DNA of 64,000 nt from an uncultured Oscillospiraceae bacterium (GTDB taxonomy: Bacteria > Bacillota > Clostridia > Oscillospirales > Oscillospiraceae), in the NCBI GenBank assembly GCA_910587505.1, contig CAJULD010000002.1, forward strand, positions 61,454 through 125,453. Reading direction: 5' to 3'. Below the pieces are notes generated by a model. The model saw only the letters and a program-made list of their open reading frames with translations, was not told the DNA's origin and ran no database searches. Positions 34,697-43,134 of the stretch are shown here, piece after piece; position 1 is the stretch's first letter; each line of letters begins with the position of its first letter. Both the position numbers and the translations under genes were made by a program.

Positions 34697-35161
34697 ATGG
34701 CAACCCCTGTTCTGGACAGCCTTCTGCGCATTAACCGCCAGCGGATGCTGGCCCTGCGGAGGGTTCTGACACCCCGGGGATATGTGGGCTTCATGCATCT
34801 GATCCTGCTCTATACCCGGCAGCATCCCGGCGCGAGCCAGGAGGAGATCGCCGGCTTTTACGCGCTGGACAAGGCCAGCGTAGCCCGTGACGCCCGGCGT
34901 CTGGAGGACGCGGGCCATATCCGCCGCCGGACGGACCCGGCCAACCGGCGGCAAAACCAGCTGTTCATCACTCCCTCCGGCGGGGAAATGGCCGCCATCA
35001 TTGACGAAGTCCATCTGACCTTTCAGCACAGGCTTTCGCTTGGCATTTCCCCCGAAGACTGGGAGAAGCTGACGGCGCTGCTGGCCGTGGCGGAGGAGAA
35101 CACCAGACAGACCGCGGCGGGACCGGCGCAGGAAAAAAATACCGGACGAGAAAAGAATTGA
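34697..35161 (+). CDS. MarR-family regulator (MATE operon)
   Basis: A 154-residue winged-helix regulator. The DNA-binding region is HPGASQEEIAGFYALDKASVARDARRLEDAGHIRRRTDPANRRQNQLFITPSG, which has the recognition helix and wing with the D-x-R motif typical of MarR. Flanking N- and C-terminal helices make the dimer interface. The gene follows the MATE gene by 4 bases, so the two are translationally linked and it probably represses the pump in the absence of a ligand. A GAAG-rich site just before the ATG is moderate. Confidence 0.9.
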   Translation: MATPVLDSLLRINRQRMLALRRVLTPRGYVGFMHLILLYTRQHPGASQEEIAGFYALDKASVARDARRLEDAGHIRRRTDPANRRQNQLFITPSGGEMAAIIDEVHLTFQHRLSLGISPEDWEKLTALLAVAEENTRQTAAGPAQEKNTGREKN

Positions 35162-35169
35162 GATGATTC

Positions 35170-35198
35170 TTGTGTTTTCCTCTGTTATGTGGTATACT
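35170..35198 (+). promoter_or_regulatory. Promoter of galM
   Basis: TTGTGT (35170-35175), 17-base spacer, TATACT (35193-35198), with TGG before the -10 box. It is 27 bases from the chosen start codon. Confidence 0.65.
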
Positions 35199-35224
35199 GT
35201 TCCCTGAATGAAGGAGGGAACGCC

Positions 35225-36364
35225 ATGGCAATACACCCGGAGCCATTTGGCTCCACACGGGGCGGACGCTCCGTGGAAAAAATCACCCTGCGGCGGGGCG
35301 CGATGGAGGCGGAGATTATCACCTACGGCGCGGCCCTGCGGTCCCTGCGGGTTCCGGACCGGAGCGGGAGGGCCGTGGACGTTGTTCTGGGGTACGACGA
35401 CGTGGCGGGCTACGAGGACAACGACGGCTACGTGGGCGCGGTGGTGGGGCGCTATGCCAACCGCATCGCCGGGGCCAGCTGCCTCATCGACGGCCGCCGG
35501 GTCCCGCTGACTCCCAACGAGGACGGCAGGCAGCTCCACGGCGGCCCGGAGGGATTTTCCCGGCAGGTCTTTACGCTGGCGGAGAGCGGCGGGGACTTTG
35601 CCGTCCTGACCTGCACCGCCCCCGACGGTCTGTGCGGTTTTCCCGGCACGCTGGCGCTGCGGGTCACCTACGCCCTGACCGGCCAGGGGCTCGGCATCCG
35701 CTACGAGGCCGTCAGCGACAGGACCACCCACTGCAACATCACCAGTCACGCGTATTTTAACCTCAACGGCGGGGGGGACATTCTGGGGCACCGGCTCTGG
35801 CTGGCCGCCGAACGGTTCACCCCCGTGGGGCCGGACAGCATTCCCCTGGCCATGGCCCGCAGCGCGGCGGGCACGCCCCTGGATTTTACGGTGGAGAAGC
35901 CCATCGGGCGGGACATCGACGCCGGGGACGGGCAGCTGCAAAATGTGGGGGGCTATGACCACAATTTCGTTCTGGACCCCGGACAGGGCCTGCGGCTGGC
36001 CGCCCGGCTCGTGGGGGACAGGAGCGGCATCGTCATGGAAACCTGGACCGAAAAGCCCGGCATCCAGTTCTACAGCGGGAATTTCCTGGAGACCGGCAGC
36101 GGCAAGGGGGGCCCCGGCTACCGGCCCCGGCAGGGCGTGTGCCTGGAGACCCAGTTCTTCCCGGACAGTCCCAACCATCCCGAGTGGGGGGATATTCTCC
36201 TCCGGCCCGGACGGCGGTACGACTATACCACCGAATACCGGTTCGGGGTGGAGCAGGCGGAGACTTTTCCCGGCGGGGCCGCGATTTCCGGAACTTTTCC
36301 AGCGGCTCTTGCGTCCAAGGAGAGTGGGAGCGGAAGGGAGGACGAAAAATTCCCAGAAATGTAA
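35225..36364 (+). CDS. galM: Aldose 1-epimerase
   Basis: A 379-residue mutarotase that interconverts alpha and beta anomers of galactose/glucose, linking the hydrolysis products of the glycosidases in this window to kinases. Visible features are GRYANRIAGA, the QLHGGPEGF substrate loop (His), NITSHAYFNLNGGG with the catalytic His, and CLETQFFPDSPNHPEW with the catalytic Glu. AAGGAGGG precedes the ATG at 35225; an in-frame ATG at 35189 would overlap the promoter. It is about 35 residues longer at the C-terminus than usual (340-350), the extra part being a low-complexity tail with no motif. No signal peptide, so it is cytoplasmic. Confidence 0.93.
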   Translation: MAIHPEPFGSTRGGRSVEKITLRRGAMEAEIITYGAALRSLRVPDRSGRAVDVVLGYDDVAGYEDNDGYVGAVVGRYANRIAGASCLIDGRRVPLTPNEDGRQLHGGPEGFSRQVFTLAESGGDFAVLTCTAPDGLCGFPGTLALRVTYALTGQGLGIRYEAVSDRTTHCNITSHAYFNLNGGGDILGHRLWLAAERFTPVGPDSIPLAMARSAAGTPLDFTVEKPIGRDIDAGDGQLQNVGGYDHNFVLDPGQGLRLAARLVGDRSGIVMETWTEKPGIQFYSGNFLETGSGKGGPGYRPRQGVCLETQFFPDSPNHPEWGDILLRPGRRYDYTTEYRFGVEQAETFPGGAAISGTFPAALASKESGSGREDEKFPEM

Positions 36365-36495
36365 GAAAGTTTACAAAAACGATACAACTTCGATACGGAC
36401 CTTTCACAATAATCTGATAGGATGGGTCCGTGAAACTGTTCCGGCGGCGGGTCTGAGGGGGCTTTGCACCGGATGAAAGAAAGGAAGGACGAAAC

Positions 36496-38940
36496 ATGAA
36501 ACAAACCACGCAAAAATTCCTGGCCCGTTTGCTGGCCCTGCTGCTGGTTCTTGGGCTGGCCCCGGCGGCCTGGTCCGAGATGGGCGCGATCATTCCGGAG
36601 GCCCAGGCGGCGGCGAACAATCCTTATCTGTGGGTTGAAGATGCCAATTATAACTATAGCCGCAAAATTGCGCAGGACGGCACCGTTTATCTGAATTACA
36701 ATAATAACAGATATGGACAGCGGACGCTGACGGTTGGAGGTCTCCCGGTAAACGCCAGTATATCCTGGTCAGTGGGGGGCAGACACATCGACAGCACCAG
36801 CAGCCCCGTGTATGTAGACAATTCCGGCTATGTCACTGCCTATCGCTCTGGCAACAGCATTGTCATCAATGTCGATACTTACTATGCCAGTTCTTACAAC
36901 AATCAGTATGCCGTTGTTGCTATGGTGACTGCTGGCGGGTCTACTACTTATCACAGATGTACCCTCTATACCGATTACAGCTACAATAACGGCTCCTATC
37001 TTGCCAGCGTGACCGTATCCGGCACATATCTTCTGGGCAACACCGATGATACGGGCAGGAGCTCCATTGTCAGTCAGCTGGATTACCGTACAGGGTATGG
37101 TGCTCTGGCCTTTGTGGAGTTCGTTGACAGGACCCATACTTACGGCAGTTTGAATGTCAGTACAGGCGGCACAAAATATTATAACTACGGTTATAATGCC
37201 TCCCAGGCTTACTATCTCCCCAACGTACAGTTCACGCCCACCTACAGCAATGGAGTTGCTACCTTCCGCATCAGGGCATATTATTATACCAGCGGCAGCA
37301 ATGGCACAGTGGGTGCTCCTGTCGAAGGCTACATCAGCTTTGACACCCGGGGCGGCACCGTCTCCGGCGGCGACATCAACTACACCGGCGTGACTGGCGA
37401 GGACGTGTATTTCAGTGCCTCGGACTTCTATGACTTCTATTACGCGAAGACCAGCGGCGGCACCCTCACCTCCGTTCGCTTCTCCACCCCCTCCAGCGGC
37501 ACCGGCACTCTGTATACCAATAGCGGCTCCAAACTGTCCTCCTCCACCGATTGCTACTACTCTCCCACCGGCAGCAGGACGGACTTGGAGGGCGTGTATT
37601 TCACTCCCAGCGGCACCACGGCCAGCCGCGGCAATACCGTCCGCATCAACTTTACCGCCTATGGCAACCGCAATTATAATTTGAATTACAATACGGTGAG
37701 CGGCACCGTGGTCATCGACTACCTCAACGGTACGGCCCGTGACATTACCTTCATCCCCGCGGGCGGCTCCATCAAGCTGACCTCTACCGAGTTTACCACC
37801 GTGTACCGCGAGGTCATCGGCAGCTCCGCTCCCTCCAATTTCACCGTGCAGTTCCAGAGCGTGCCCTCCAACGGAACCCTGACCTATCGCAGCGGTTCCA
37901 GCAACGCGGTGCGGCTGACCAACAGCAACATCAAGTCCTACCGCTTCACCACCAGCCAGCTCAACGATATCACCTATACCGCCAGCGGGACCTATACCGA
38001 TTCCATTGAGTACATTGCCTACACCAGCGGTACTTCCCGTTACAGCGGCCGGGTGGTCTTCAATCCCAATACCCTTTCCAACAGCATCACCGTGGCTCTG
38101 CCCTGCACCGCCAGCGGCGTTGCCTTCTCCCTGTCCGCTTTCAACCAGGCCAACCCCGCCGTGATGGCCAGCTGCACCCAGATCCAGTTCACCATTCCCC
38201 GCAGCGGCTCTCTGACCTATGCGGGTACTGCGGTGAGCGCCGGCGGCGTGACCGTCCCCGTGAACATGCTCAGCCAGGTTTACTACCGTCCCAACACCTA
38301 CTTCAACAGCACCGATCAGGTGGCCTTCGTCTGCTATAATGCGGCGGGCGTTCAGATCGGTACCGGCCAGGTGAACCTGATTGTCAGCGGCAACAACACC
38401 GGCGTGGGCAGCGTGGATCAGTTCAGCGACGTTCCCGCCACCGCCTGGTACCGTGCCGAGCTGGCCGACCTGGTCAGCAAGGGCATCATGCAGGGCAAGG
38501 GCAACGGCAAGTTTGATCCTCTGGGCAAGGTGAAGAACGGCGAGGCCCTGAAGATGATTCTTCTGGCTGCCGGTTATCCCACTCAGACCGAGCCCTCCGG
38601 CAACGACTGGGCCATCAATTACAAGAATCTGGCTGTCAATAACAAGCTCATCAGCAGCAACGTTTCCCTGAACAGCAACATGTCCCGCAACGCAGTGGCC
38701 GAGCTGGCCGCCAAGGCTCTGGGCCTGTCCCCGGTGACCAGCGGCAAGTCCCCCTTCACCGACAGCACCAACGGCTATGCCATTGCGTTGTATAACGCGG
38801 GTATTCTCACCGGCGATAAGAGCTCCGGCAGCGTGAAGTTCCTGGGCGGCAACACCCTCCAGCGGGCTGAGATCTGCGCCATCATCTATCGCATCAACAA
38901 CTACCGGGCTGCCAGTCAGGCTCCCGGCTGGCTGAGCTGA
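36496..38940 (+). CDS. S-layer-homology surface protein with repeated beta domains
   Basis: An 814-residue exported protein. The signal peptide (LLALLLVLGLAPAAW) ends near AQAAA at residues 36-40. The mature N-terminal 240 residues are rich in Asn, Tyr, Ser and Thr, with lower-GC DNA than the neighbours. Three related beta domains of about 100 residues follow, each with a pattern like RFSTPSSGTGTLYTNSGS, QFQSVPSNGTLTYRSGS and QFTIPRSGSLTYAGTAV. The last 170 residues are three SLH repeats (FSDVPATAWYRAELADLVSKGI; GNDWAINYKNLAVNNKLI; PFTDSTNGYAIALYNAGILTG) that bind secondary cell-wall polymer. It is a cell-surface protein, possibly adhesive; the ligand is unknown. AAGGAAGGA precedes the ATG. 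Confidence 0.9.
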   Translation: MKQTTQKFLARLLALLLVLGLAPAAWSEMGAIIPEAQAAANNPYLWVEDANYNYSRKIAQDGTVYLNYNNNRYGQRTLTVGGLPVNASISWSVGGRHIDSTSSPVYVDNSGYVTAYRSGNSIVINVDTYYASSYNNQYAVVAMVTAGGSTTYHRCTLYTDYSYNNGSYLASVTVSGTYLLGNTDDTGRSSIVSQLDYRTGYGALAFVEFVDRTHTYGSLNVSTGGTKYYNYGYNASQAYYLPNVQFTPTYSNGVATFRIRAYYYTSGSNGTVGAPVEGYISFDTRGGTVSGGDINYTGVTGEDVYFSASDFYDFYYAKTSGGTLTSVRFSTPSSGTGTLYTNSGSKLSSSTDCYYSPTGSRTDLEGVYFTPSGTTASRGNTVRINFTAYGNRNYNLNYNTVSGTVVIDYLNGTARDITFIPAGGSIKLTSTEFTTVYREVIGSSAPSNFTVQFQSVPSNGTLTYRSGSSNAVRLTNSNIKSYRFTTSQLNDITYTASGTYTDSIEYIAYTSGTSRYSGRVVFNPNTLSNSITVALPCTASGVAFSLSAFNQANPAVMASCTQIQFTIPRSGSLTYAGTAVSAGGVTVPVNMLSQVYYRPNTYFNSTDQVAFVCYNAAGVQIGTGQVNLIVSGNNTGVGSVDQFSDVPATAWYRAELADLVSKGIMQGKGNGKFDPLGKVKNGEALKMILLAAGYPTQTEPSGNDWAINYKNLAVNNKLISSNVSLNSNMSRNAVAELAAKALGLSPVTSGKSPFTDSTNGYAIALYNAGILTGDKSSGSVKFLGGNTLQRAEICAIIYRINNYRAASQAPGWLS

Positions 38941-38975
38941 TAACCGGCGCGAAGCATCTGCCGTAAGAACAGCAA

Positions 38976-39012
38976 GCCCCCCGCGCCCTGCGGCGCGGGG
39001 GGCCTTCTCCTT
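38976..39012 (+). terminator. Terminator after the SLH protein
   Basis: A 12-bp GC-rich stem (38976-38987 with 38992-39003) and a CTGC loop, followed by the pyrimidine stretch CTTCTCCTTCC. Confidence 0.75.
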
Positions 39013-39044
39013 CCCGCGGCTTCATTTTACGGAGGAATCCACTT

Positions 39045-39482
39045 ATGATGACGGAAAACCGGAAACGCTTTCTGATCTGTCTGGCCGCTTTTCTGGCCTG
39101 GACCGCCTTTATCTTCTGCCGCTCCCTCCAGCCGGCGGCGGCCTCCGAATCGGAGAGCCGGCAGGCGCTGGATCTGCTGGCGCGGCTGGTTCCCTTCCCG
39201 CTGTCCATGCACTTTGTCCGCAAGGCGGCTCATTTCACGGAATTTGCCATTCTGGGCGTTCTGGCGGGGCTGACGTTCTCCGCCTGGCGGACGCGGGGGT
39301 GGCTGCTGCCCGGAGCCATGGCGGGTCTGGTTGCCGCCCTGTGCGACGAGACGATCCAGCTTTTTGTGCCGGGGCGCACCGGAAAGCTGCCGGACGTGTG
39401 GCTGGATGCCGCCGGCGTCTCCGCCGGATTGCTCTTCCTTCTGACGGTTTACTTCATACGGAGAAAATGCCGGAAATCCTGA
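39045..39482 (+). CDS. VanZ-family membrane protein
   Basis: A 145-residue protein with four predicted helices. The VanZ family pattern is complete: FIFCRSLQPAAASESES near the first helix, HFVRKAAHFTEFAILGVLAGL, and CDETIQLFVPGRTGKLPDVWLDAAG. VanZ gives low-level teicoplanin resistance in enterococci, but most chromosomal VanZ-like proteins are of unknown role, perhaps in cell-wall processing. GGAGG lies upstream; two adjacent ATGs (39045, 39048) are both possible starts. It forms a single-gene unit closed by a strong bidirectional terminator. Confidence 0.9.
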   Translation: MMTENRKRFLICLAAFLAWTAFIFCRSLQPAAASESESRQALDLLARLVPFPLSMHFVRKAAHFTEFAILGVLAGLTFSAWRTRGWLLPGAMAGLVAALCDETIQLFVPGRTGKLPDVWLDAAGVSAGLLFLLTVYFIRRKCRKS

Positions 39483-39518
39483 AAAGGCGGCATCCGCAAA
39501 AGCGGATGCCGCCTTTTT
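39482..39518. terminator. Bidirectional terminator, vanZ-like / DUF1284
   Basis: Stem 39482-39497 (AAAAGGCGGCATCCGC) with 39502-39517 and an AAAA loop; T-runs on both strands. It serves the convergent genes on either side. Confidence 0.92.
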
Positions 39519-39527
39519 ATACTGTTT

Positions 39528-39941
39528 TCAGGAAAAAGTATGTTGCTGTCCCCATCTGCCCGGCTGAGAGGCGCAAATTTCATTCCACTGACAGCCGCCG
39601 CAGACAGCGGGCCGCAGGCCGGGGGCCAGAATCTTCTCCTGCACCAGCGCGGTAAACGCACCGAAGGGCAGGACCTGTCCCTCCCTCAGCCCGCAGCGTT
39701 CCAGCACGGCCCGGTCATAGCCCGCCACCAGCTCCGGCTTGCTGCATATGCCGCCGGTGTTGTTGGGGCACGGGCCGCACACCGCGTCGGTCCCCACCGT
39801 CATCCGGACGGGGCTGTCCCCGGTCAGCTCCGCCAGCAGGCGGGCCATGTGGGCGGAAAATTCATCGCTGTAGCCCATGCCCACGAAATAGGCCATGCAC
39901 ATTCCGTGGTGGGGCCGCAGCGGCAGCGGATTACCGGACAT
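39528..39941 (-). CDS. DUF1284 cysteine-rich protein
   Basis: A 137-residue protein matching DUF1284: LRPHHGMCMAYFVGMGYSDEFSAHM at the start, then DAVCGPCPNN and GGICSKPELVAGYDRAVL. Seven cysteines, including CGPC and CGGC pairs, suggest a metal or Fe-S site. The function of the family is unknown. It overlaps the end of bioY by 11 bases and is translated with it, so it shares the biotin-controlled promoter. A role connected to biotin or to a cofactor-dependent reaction is possible but unproven. Confidence 0.82.
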   Translation of the reverse strand: MSGNPLPLRPHHGMCMAYFVGMGYSDEFSAHMARLLAELTGDSPVRMTVGTDAVCGPCPNNTGGICSKPELVAGYDRAVLERCGLREGQVLPFGAFTALVQEKILAPGLRPAVCGGCQWNEICASQPGRWGQQHTFS

Positions 39942-40485
39942 AAGGGCGCAGCCGGGCGGTCAGGGCCAGGGCCAGGGCGATCTTTGCAAGGTCAACAGGG
40001 ATGTAGGGGAATACGCACCAGCCCAACGCGGTCATCAGGCTGACGGCTTCGCCGCCCATGGGATAGACTACCATGAACCAGGCCGTGCCGAAGGCGTAGT
40101 AGATGACGGCTCCGGCCACCATGCCCGCTCCCAGCAGCCACAGGCTGTCCCGCGTCAGCTTTTCCACGCTCCACATGAACAGAGCCGTAAAGAAAAATCC
40201 GATCAGATACCCGCCGCTGGGAGTCAGCAGCGCGCCCAGGCCGCCGGAGAACCCGGAGAATACCGGCGCGCCCACCGCGCCCAGCAGTAAATAGGCCGTG
40301 ACGGCCAGCGTTCCCCGTTTCCCCCCCAGAATGCCCAGGGCCATGAATACGCCCAGCGTCTGGAGAGTGAAGTCGATGCGGACCGGCGTAGGAATGGCGA
40401 TCCACGCGCCCACGGCAATCAGGGCGGTAAAGATGGCAATGTACGCAATGTCTTTTGCGCGGAATCTGGCGGCGGTTACTTCCAT
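39931..40485 (-). CDS. bioY: Biotin transporter substrate-binding subunit BioY
   Basis: A 184-residue S-component of the ECF-type biotin transporter with six helices. The family features are RIDFTLQTLGVFMALGILGGKRGTLAV and YLLLGAVGAPVFSGFSGGLGALLTPSGGYLIGF, the biotin-contact region. It binds biotin in the membrane and works with a shared EcfA/EcfT module, which is not in this window. It has its own promoter with a BirA-type operator at 40539-40570, so it should be repressed when biotin is plentiful. No biotin synthesis genes are present in the window. A DUF1284 gene is coupled downstream. Confidence 0.95.
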   Translation of the reverse strand: MEVTAARFRAKDIAYIAIFTALIAVGAWIAIPTPVRIDFTLQTLGVFMALGILGGKRGTLAVTAYLLLGAVGAPVFSGFSGGLGALLTPSGGYLIGFFFTALFMWSVEKLTRDSLWLLGAGMVAGAVIYYAFGTAWFMVVYPMGGEAVSLMTALGWCVFPYIPVDLAKIALALALTARLRPYVR

Positions 40486-40516
40486 ATGGGCAAAGTCCTT
40501 TCCTCATGATGGCATA

Positions 40517-40545
40517 ACTCTATCATATCTTCCGGCAATTGTCAA
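40517..40545 (-). promoter_or_regulatory. bioY promoter
   Basis: On the minus strand TTGACA (40540-40545), a 17-base spacer and TAGAGT (40517-40522), with TGA before the -10 box. The -35 box lies inside the left half of the BirA-like operator. Confidence 0.75.
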
Positions 40546-40570
40546 CCTTAAATTTTGCAGAGGTTTACAA
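40539..40570. promoter_or_regulatory. BirA operator at bioY
   Basis: TTGTCAACC (40539-40547), 14 bases, then GGTTTACAA (40562-40570). This matches the known BirA palindrome (TTGTTAACC, 14-16 bases, GGTTAACAA) with one change per arm. It covers the -35 box, so BirA with biotinyl-AMP should block transcription. Confidence 0.85.
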
Positions 40571-40607
40571 CCGGCGAAGCGGGGCCTGCCCGCAACGATT
40601 TCTTCTG

Positions 40608-40628
40608 ATTCTTTTCAGAGAAAAGAAT
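40608..40628. other. Small inverted repeat upstream of arcA
   Basis: ATTCTTTTC and GAAAAGAAT (9 bp) around AGA, about 80 bases before the arginine deiminase start. It could be an operator or a short hairpin in the leader. It does not match an ArgR box well enough to name. Confidence 0.4.
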
Positions 40629-40705
40629 GTCTGCCTTTCAGGAAAAACAATGTATGCCATGGCCAATTCCGGCAATCCTAAGCGCAGTAAAGGAGTGATG
40701 CGCTT

Positions 40706-41947
40706 ATGCCAACTGATACAATGCTGAAGACCGGCTTGCACAACACCTCGGAGATCGGCAGGCTGAAAAAGGTGATGCTCCACCGGCCTGGCCGGGAGCT
40801 GGAAAATCTGATGCCGGAATATCTGGAGCGGCTGCTGTTTGACGACATTCCCTACCTGAAGGTGGCGCAGGCGGAGCACGACGCCTTCGCCCGGTGTCTG
40901 CGGGAGAACGGGGCGGAGGTCGTATATCTCAAGGACCTGGTGGAGGAAACCATTGCCGCGCCGGAGATCCGGCAGGAGCTGACGGAGCAGTTCCTGGATG
41001 AGGCGGGACTGGAGAACCGCCGGATGCGGGACATTCTGCGGGAATATTTTGACTCCATGGAGCGGGGCCGTCTGGTGGAAACCATGATGGCCGGCGTCCG
41101 CAAGAGCGACATCCGGGGCTTTGAGACCGGCAGGCTGTCGGATTACCTCAGCTTCCGGTCCGACGATTACCCCTTCCTCATCGATCCCATGCCCAATCTG
41201 TATTTCACACGGGACCCCTTCGCCACCATCGGCACCGGCGTTTCCCTGCACCGGATGCACACGGTGACCCGGAACCGGGAGACCCTCTTCGGGAAATTCA
41301 TCTTCCAGTATCACCCGGTGTACCGGAACGCCCCCAAGTGGTACGACCGGGGGGAGACCAGCTCTCTGGAGGGAGGCGACATTCTGATCCTGTCTCCGAA
41401 GGTCATTGCTGTGGGCATTTCCCAGCGTACCGAGGAGGACAGCATTGATAAGTTCGCCCATACCGTGCTGTCCATCAGTCAGACCTTTGAGAAAATCCTG
41501 GCCTTCAACATCCCCAAGAGCCGCAGCTTCATGCACCTGGATACCGTGTTTACCATGGTGGACCGGGACCGGTTTACCGTCCATCCCAACATCCTTCACG
41601 AGATCACGGTCTACGTCATGGAGCTGGTGGACGGCAGGGTTCACATCCGGGAGGAGCAGGGGCGGCTGGAGGACATCCTGAAGGAGCACCTGGGTCTCGA
41701 TGAGGTCACCCTCATCAAATGCGGCTCGGACAATCCCATCGACGCCGCCCGGGAGCAGTGGAGCGACGGCAGCAATACCCTGGCCATCGCCCCCGGCGAA
41801 GTGGTGGTTTACGAGCGCAACTACGTCACCAACCGGATTCTGGAGGACAACGGCATCACGGTGCACACCATCCCGTGCAGCGAGCTCAGCCGCGGGCGCG
41901 GCGGCCCCCGGTGCATGTCCATGCCCTTCGTGCGGGAGGACGCGTAA
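40706..41947 (+). CDS. arcA: Arginine deiminase
   Basis: A 413-residue enzyme hydrolysing L-arginine to citrulline and ammonia, the first step of the ATP-yielding deiminase pathway. Catalytic residues are visible: the Asp in FTRDPFATIG, the Glu-Gly-Gly-Asp in SSLEGGDIL, the His in MHLDTVFTMVD, and the nucleophile Cys403 in GRGGPRCMSMPF at the C-terminus. AAGGAG precedes the ATG. Ornithine carbamoyltransferase follows 114 bases downstream, so citrulline is passed on directly. Carbamate kinase and the arginine/ornithine antiporter of a full arc operon are not in the window. Confidence 0.96.
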   Translation: MPTDTMLKTGLHNTSEIGRLKKVMLHRPGRELENLMPEYLERLLFDDIPYLKVAQAEHDAFARCLRENGAEVVYLKDLVEETIAAPEIRQELTEQFLDEAGLENRRMRDILREYFDSMERGRLVETMMAGVRKSDIRGFETGRLSDYLSFRSDDYPFLIDPMPNLYFTRDPFATIGTGVSLHRMHTVTRNRETLFGKFIFQYHPVYRNAPKWYDRGETSSLEGGDILILSPKVIAVGISQRTEEDSIDKFAHTVLSISQTFEKILAFNIPKSRSFMHLDTVFTMVDRDRFTVHPNILHEITVYVMELVDGRVHIREEQGRLEDILKEHLGLDEVTLIKCGSDNPIDAAREQWSDGSNTLAIAPGEVVVYERNYVTNRILEDNGITVHTIPCSELSRGRGGPRCMSMPFVREDA

Positions 41948-42061
41948 CGCCTGTGCGCGCGCTCCTCTTCTCCTTAAAAGAGAAAGGGAGCAGAAGAAGA
42001 AATTTTTGACGCAACACGCTGCTTTGCGTATGGTTTATAATTATATTGAGGAGGGCCTTTT

Positions 42062-43060
42062 ATGGCAATCAATCTGAAAGGAAAAAGTTTTCTGACCCTG
42101 ATGGACCTGACTCCCCTGGAGATCCGCTATCTGCTGGATCTGGGGCACGATCTGAAGGCAAAGCGCCGGGCCGGCGTCTGCGAGCCCGTTCTGAAGGGCA
42201 AGCACATTGTGCTGCTTTTTGAAAAGACCTCCACGAGGACCCGGTGCTCCTTCGAGGTGGCCGCTACCCAGGAGGGCGCGCACGTCACCTATCTGGATGC
42301 GGGCAGCAGTCAGATGGGGAAGAAGGAGAGTCTGGAGGACACCGCCAGGGTCCTGGGCCGCTTCTTCGACGGCATCGAGTACCGGGGCTTTGACCAGAAG
42401 GTGGCGGAGGACCTGGCGAAATTCTCCGGCGTGCCCGTGTGGAACGGCCTGACCGACGTGGACCATCCCACCCAGATTCTGGCCGACATGATGACCATCG
42501 AGGAGCACTGCGCCAAGCCTCTGAAGGAGGTAAAGGTGGTGTTCCCCGGCGACGTGCGCAACAATATGTGCTATGCCTGGATGTACGGCTGCGCCAAAAT
42601 GGGGATGCACTTTGTGGGGCTGGGCCCCCAGACGCTGGTAGACGGCGTGGACCAGTCCGTCCTGCAGCGGGTGCAGGAGGTTGCCCGGCAGACCGGCGCC
42701 ACCATCGAGATCACCAGCGACGAGGGGACCCTTACCGGCGCGGACGTCATTTACGGCGACATCTGGGCCTCCATGGGCGAGGAGGCGCTGATCCCCGAGC
42801 GGGCCAAACTGCTGACGCCCTACCGCGTCACCGGGCAGACTCTGGAGCGCACCGGCAATCGGGATGTGCTCTACCTGCACTGCCTGCCCTCCTTCCACGA
42901 CTTTGAGACCAGGCTGGCCAGGGAGTGGAAAGAAAAGGGTGTGGACATCCGGGAGGTTACCGACGAGGTGTTCCGGGGTCCTCACTCCGTGGTGTTTGAC
43001 GAAGCGGAGAACCGGATGCACTCCATCAAGGCGGTCCTGGTGGCGACCATCGGGTGCTGA
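42062..43060 (+). CDS. argF: Ornithine carbamoyltransferase
   Basis: A 332-residue transcarbamylase. The carbamoyl-phosphate loop EKTSTRTRCSFEVAA is near residue 55, GVPVWNGLTDVDHPTQILADMMTIEEH in the middle, and the ornithine site HCLPSFHD near 280. In this position after arginine deiminase it probably works in the catabolic direction (citrulline plus phosphate to ornithine plus carbamoyl phosphate), so arcB would be an equally valid name. GGAGG precedes the ATG, with a possible -10 (TATAAT-like) in the AT-rich leader at 42032-42045. A terminator closes the unit. Confidence 0.95.
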   Translation: MAINLKGKSFLTLMDLTPLEIRYLLDLGHDLKAKRRAGVCEPVLKGKHIVLLFEKTSTRTRCSFEVAATQEGAHVTYLDAGSSQMGKKESLEDTARVLGRFFDGIEYRGFDQKVAEDLAKFSGVPVWNGLTDVDHPTQILADMMTIEEHCAKPLKEVKVVFPGDVRNNMCYAWMYGCAKMGMHFVGLGPQTLVDGVDQSVLQRVQEVARQTGATIEITSDEGTLTGADVIYGDIWASMGEEALIPERAKLLTPYRVTGQTLERTGNRDVLYLHCLPSFHDFETRLAREWKEKGVDIREVTDEVFRGPHSVVFDEAENRMHSIKAVLVATIGC

Positions 43061-43074
43061 CAGTGTGAGATCAG

Positions 43075-43112
43075 AAGAGAGGAGGCTGCCGCGGCAGCCT
43101 CCTCTCTTTATC
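43075..43112. terminator. Bidirectional terminator, argF / marR
   Basis: A 15-16 bp stem (43075-43090 with 43093-43108) with a tight CGCG loop, then TTTATCT. It lies between convergent genes and can serve both. Confidence 0.85.
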
Positions 43113-43134
43113 TCAGGAAAAAGTATGAAGCATC

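Noticed and set aside
33253..34794. 513-codon minus-strand frame opposite the MATE gene
   Set aside because: The composition is Gly/Arg/His/Gln-rich, with no motif; the MATE frame is certain.
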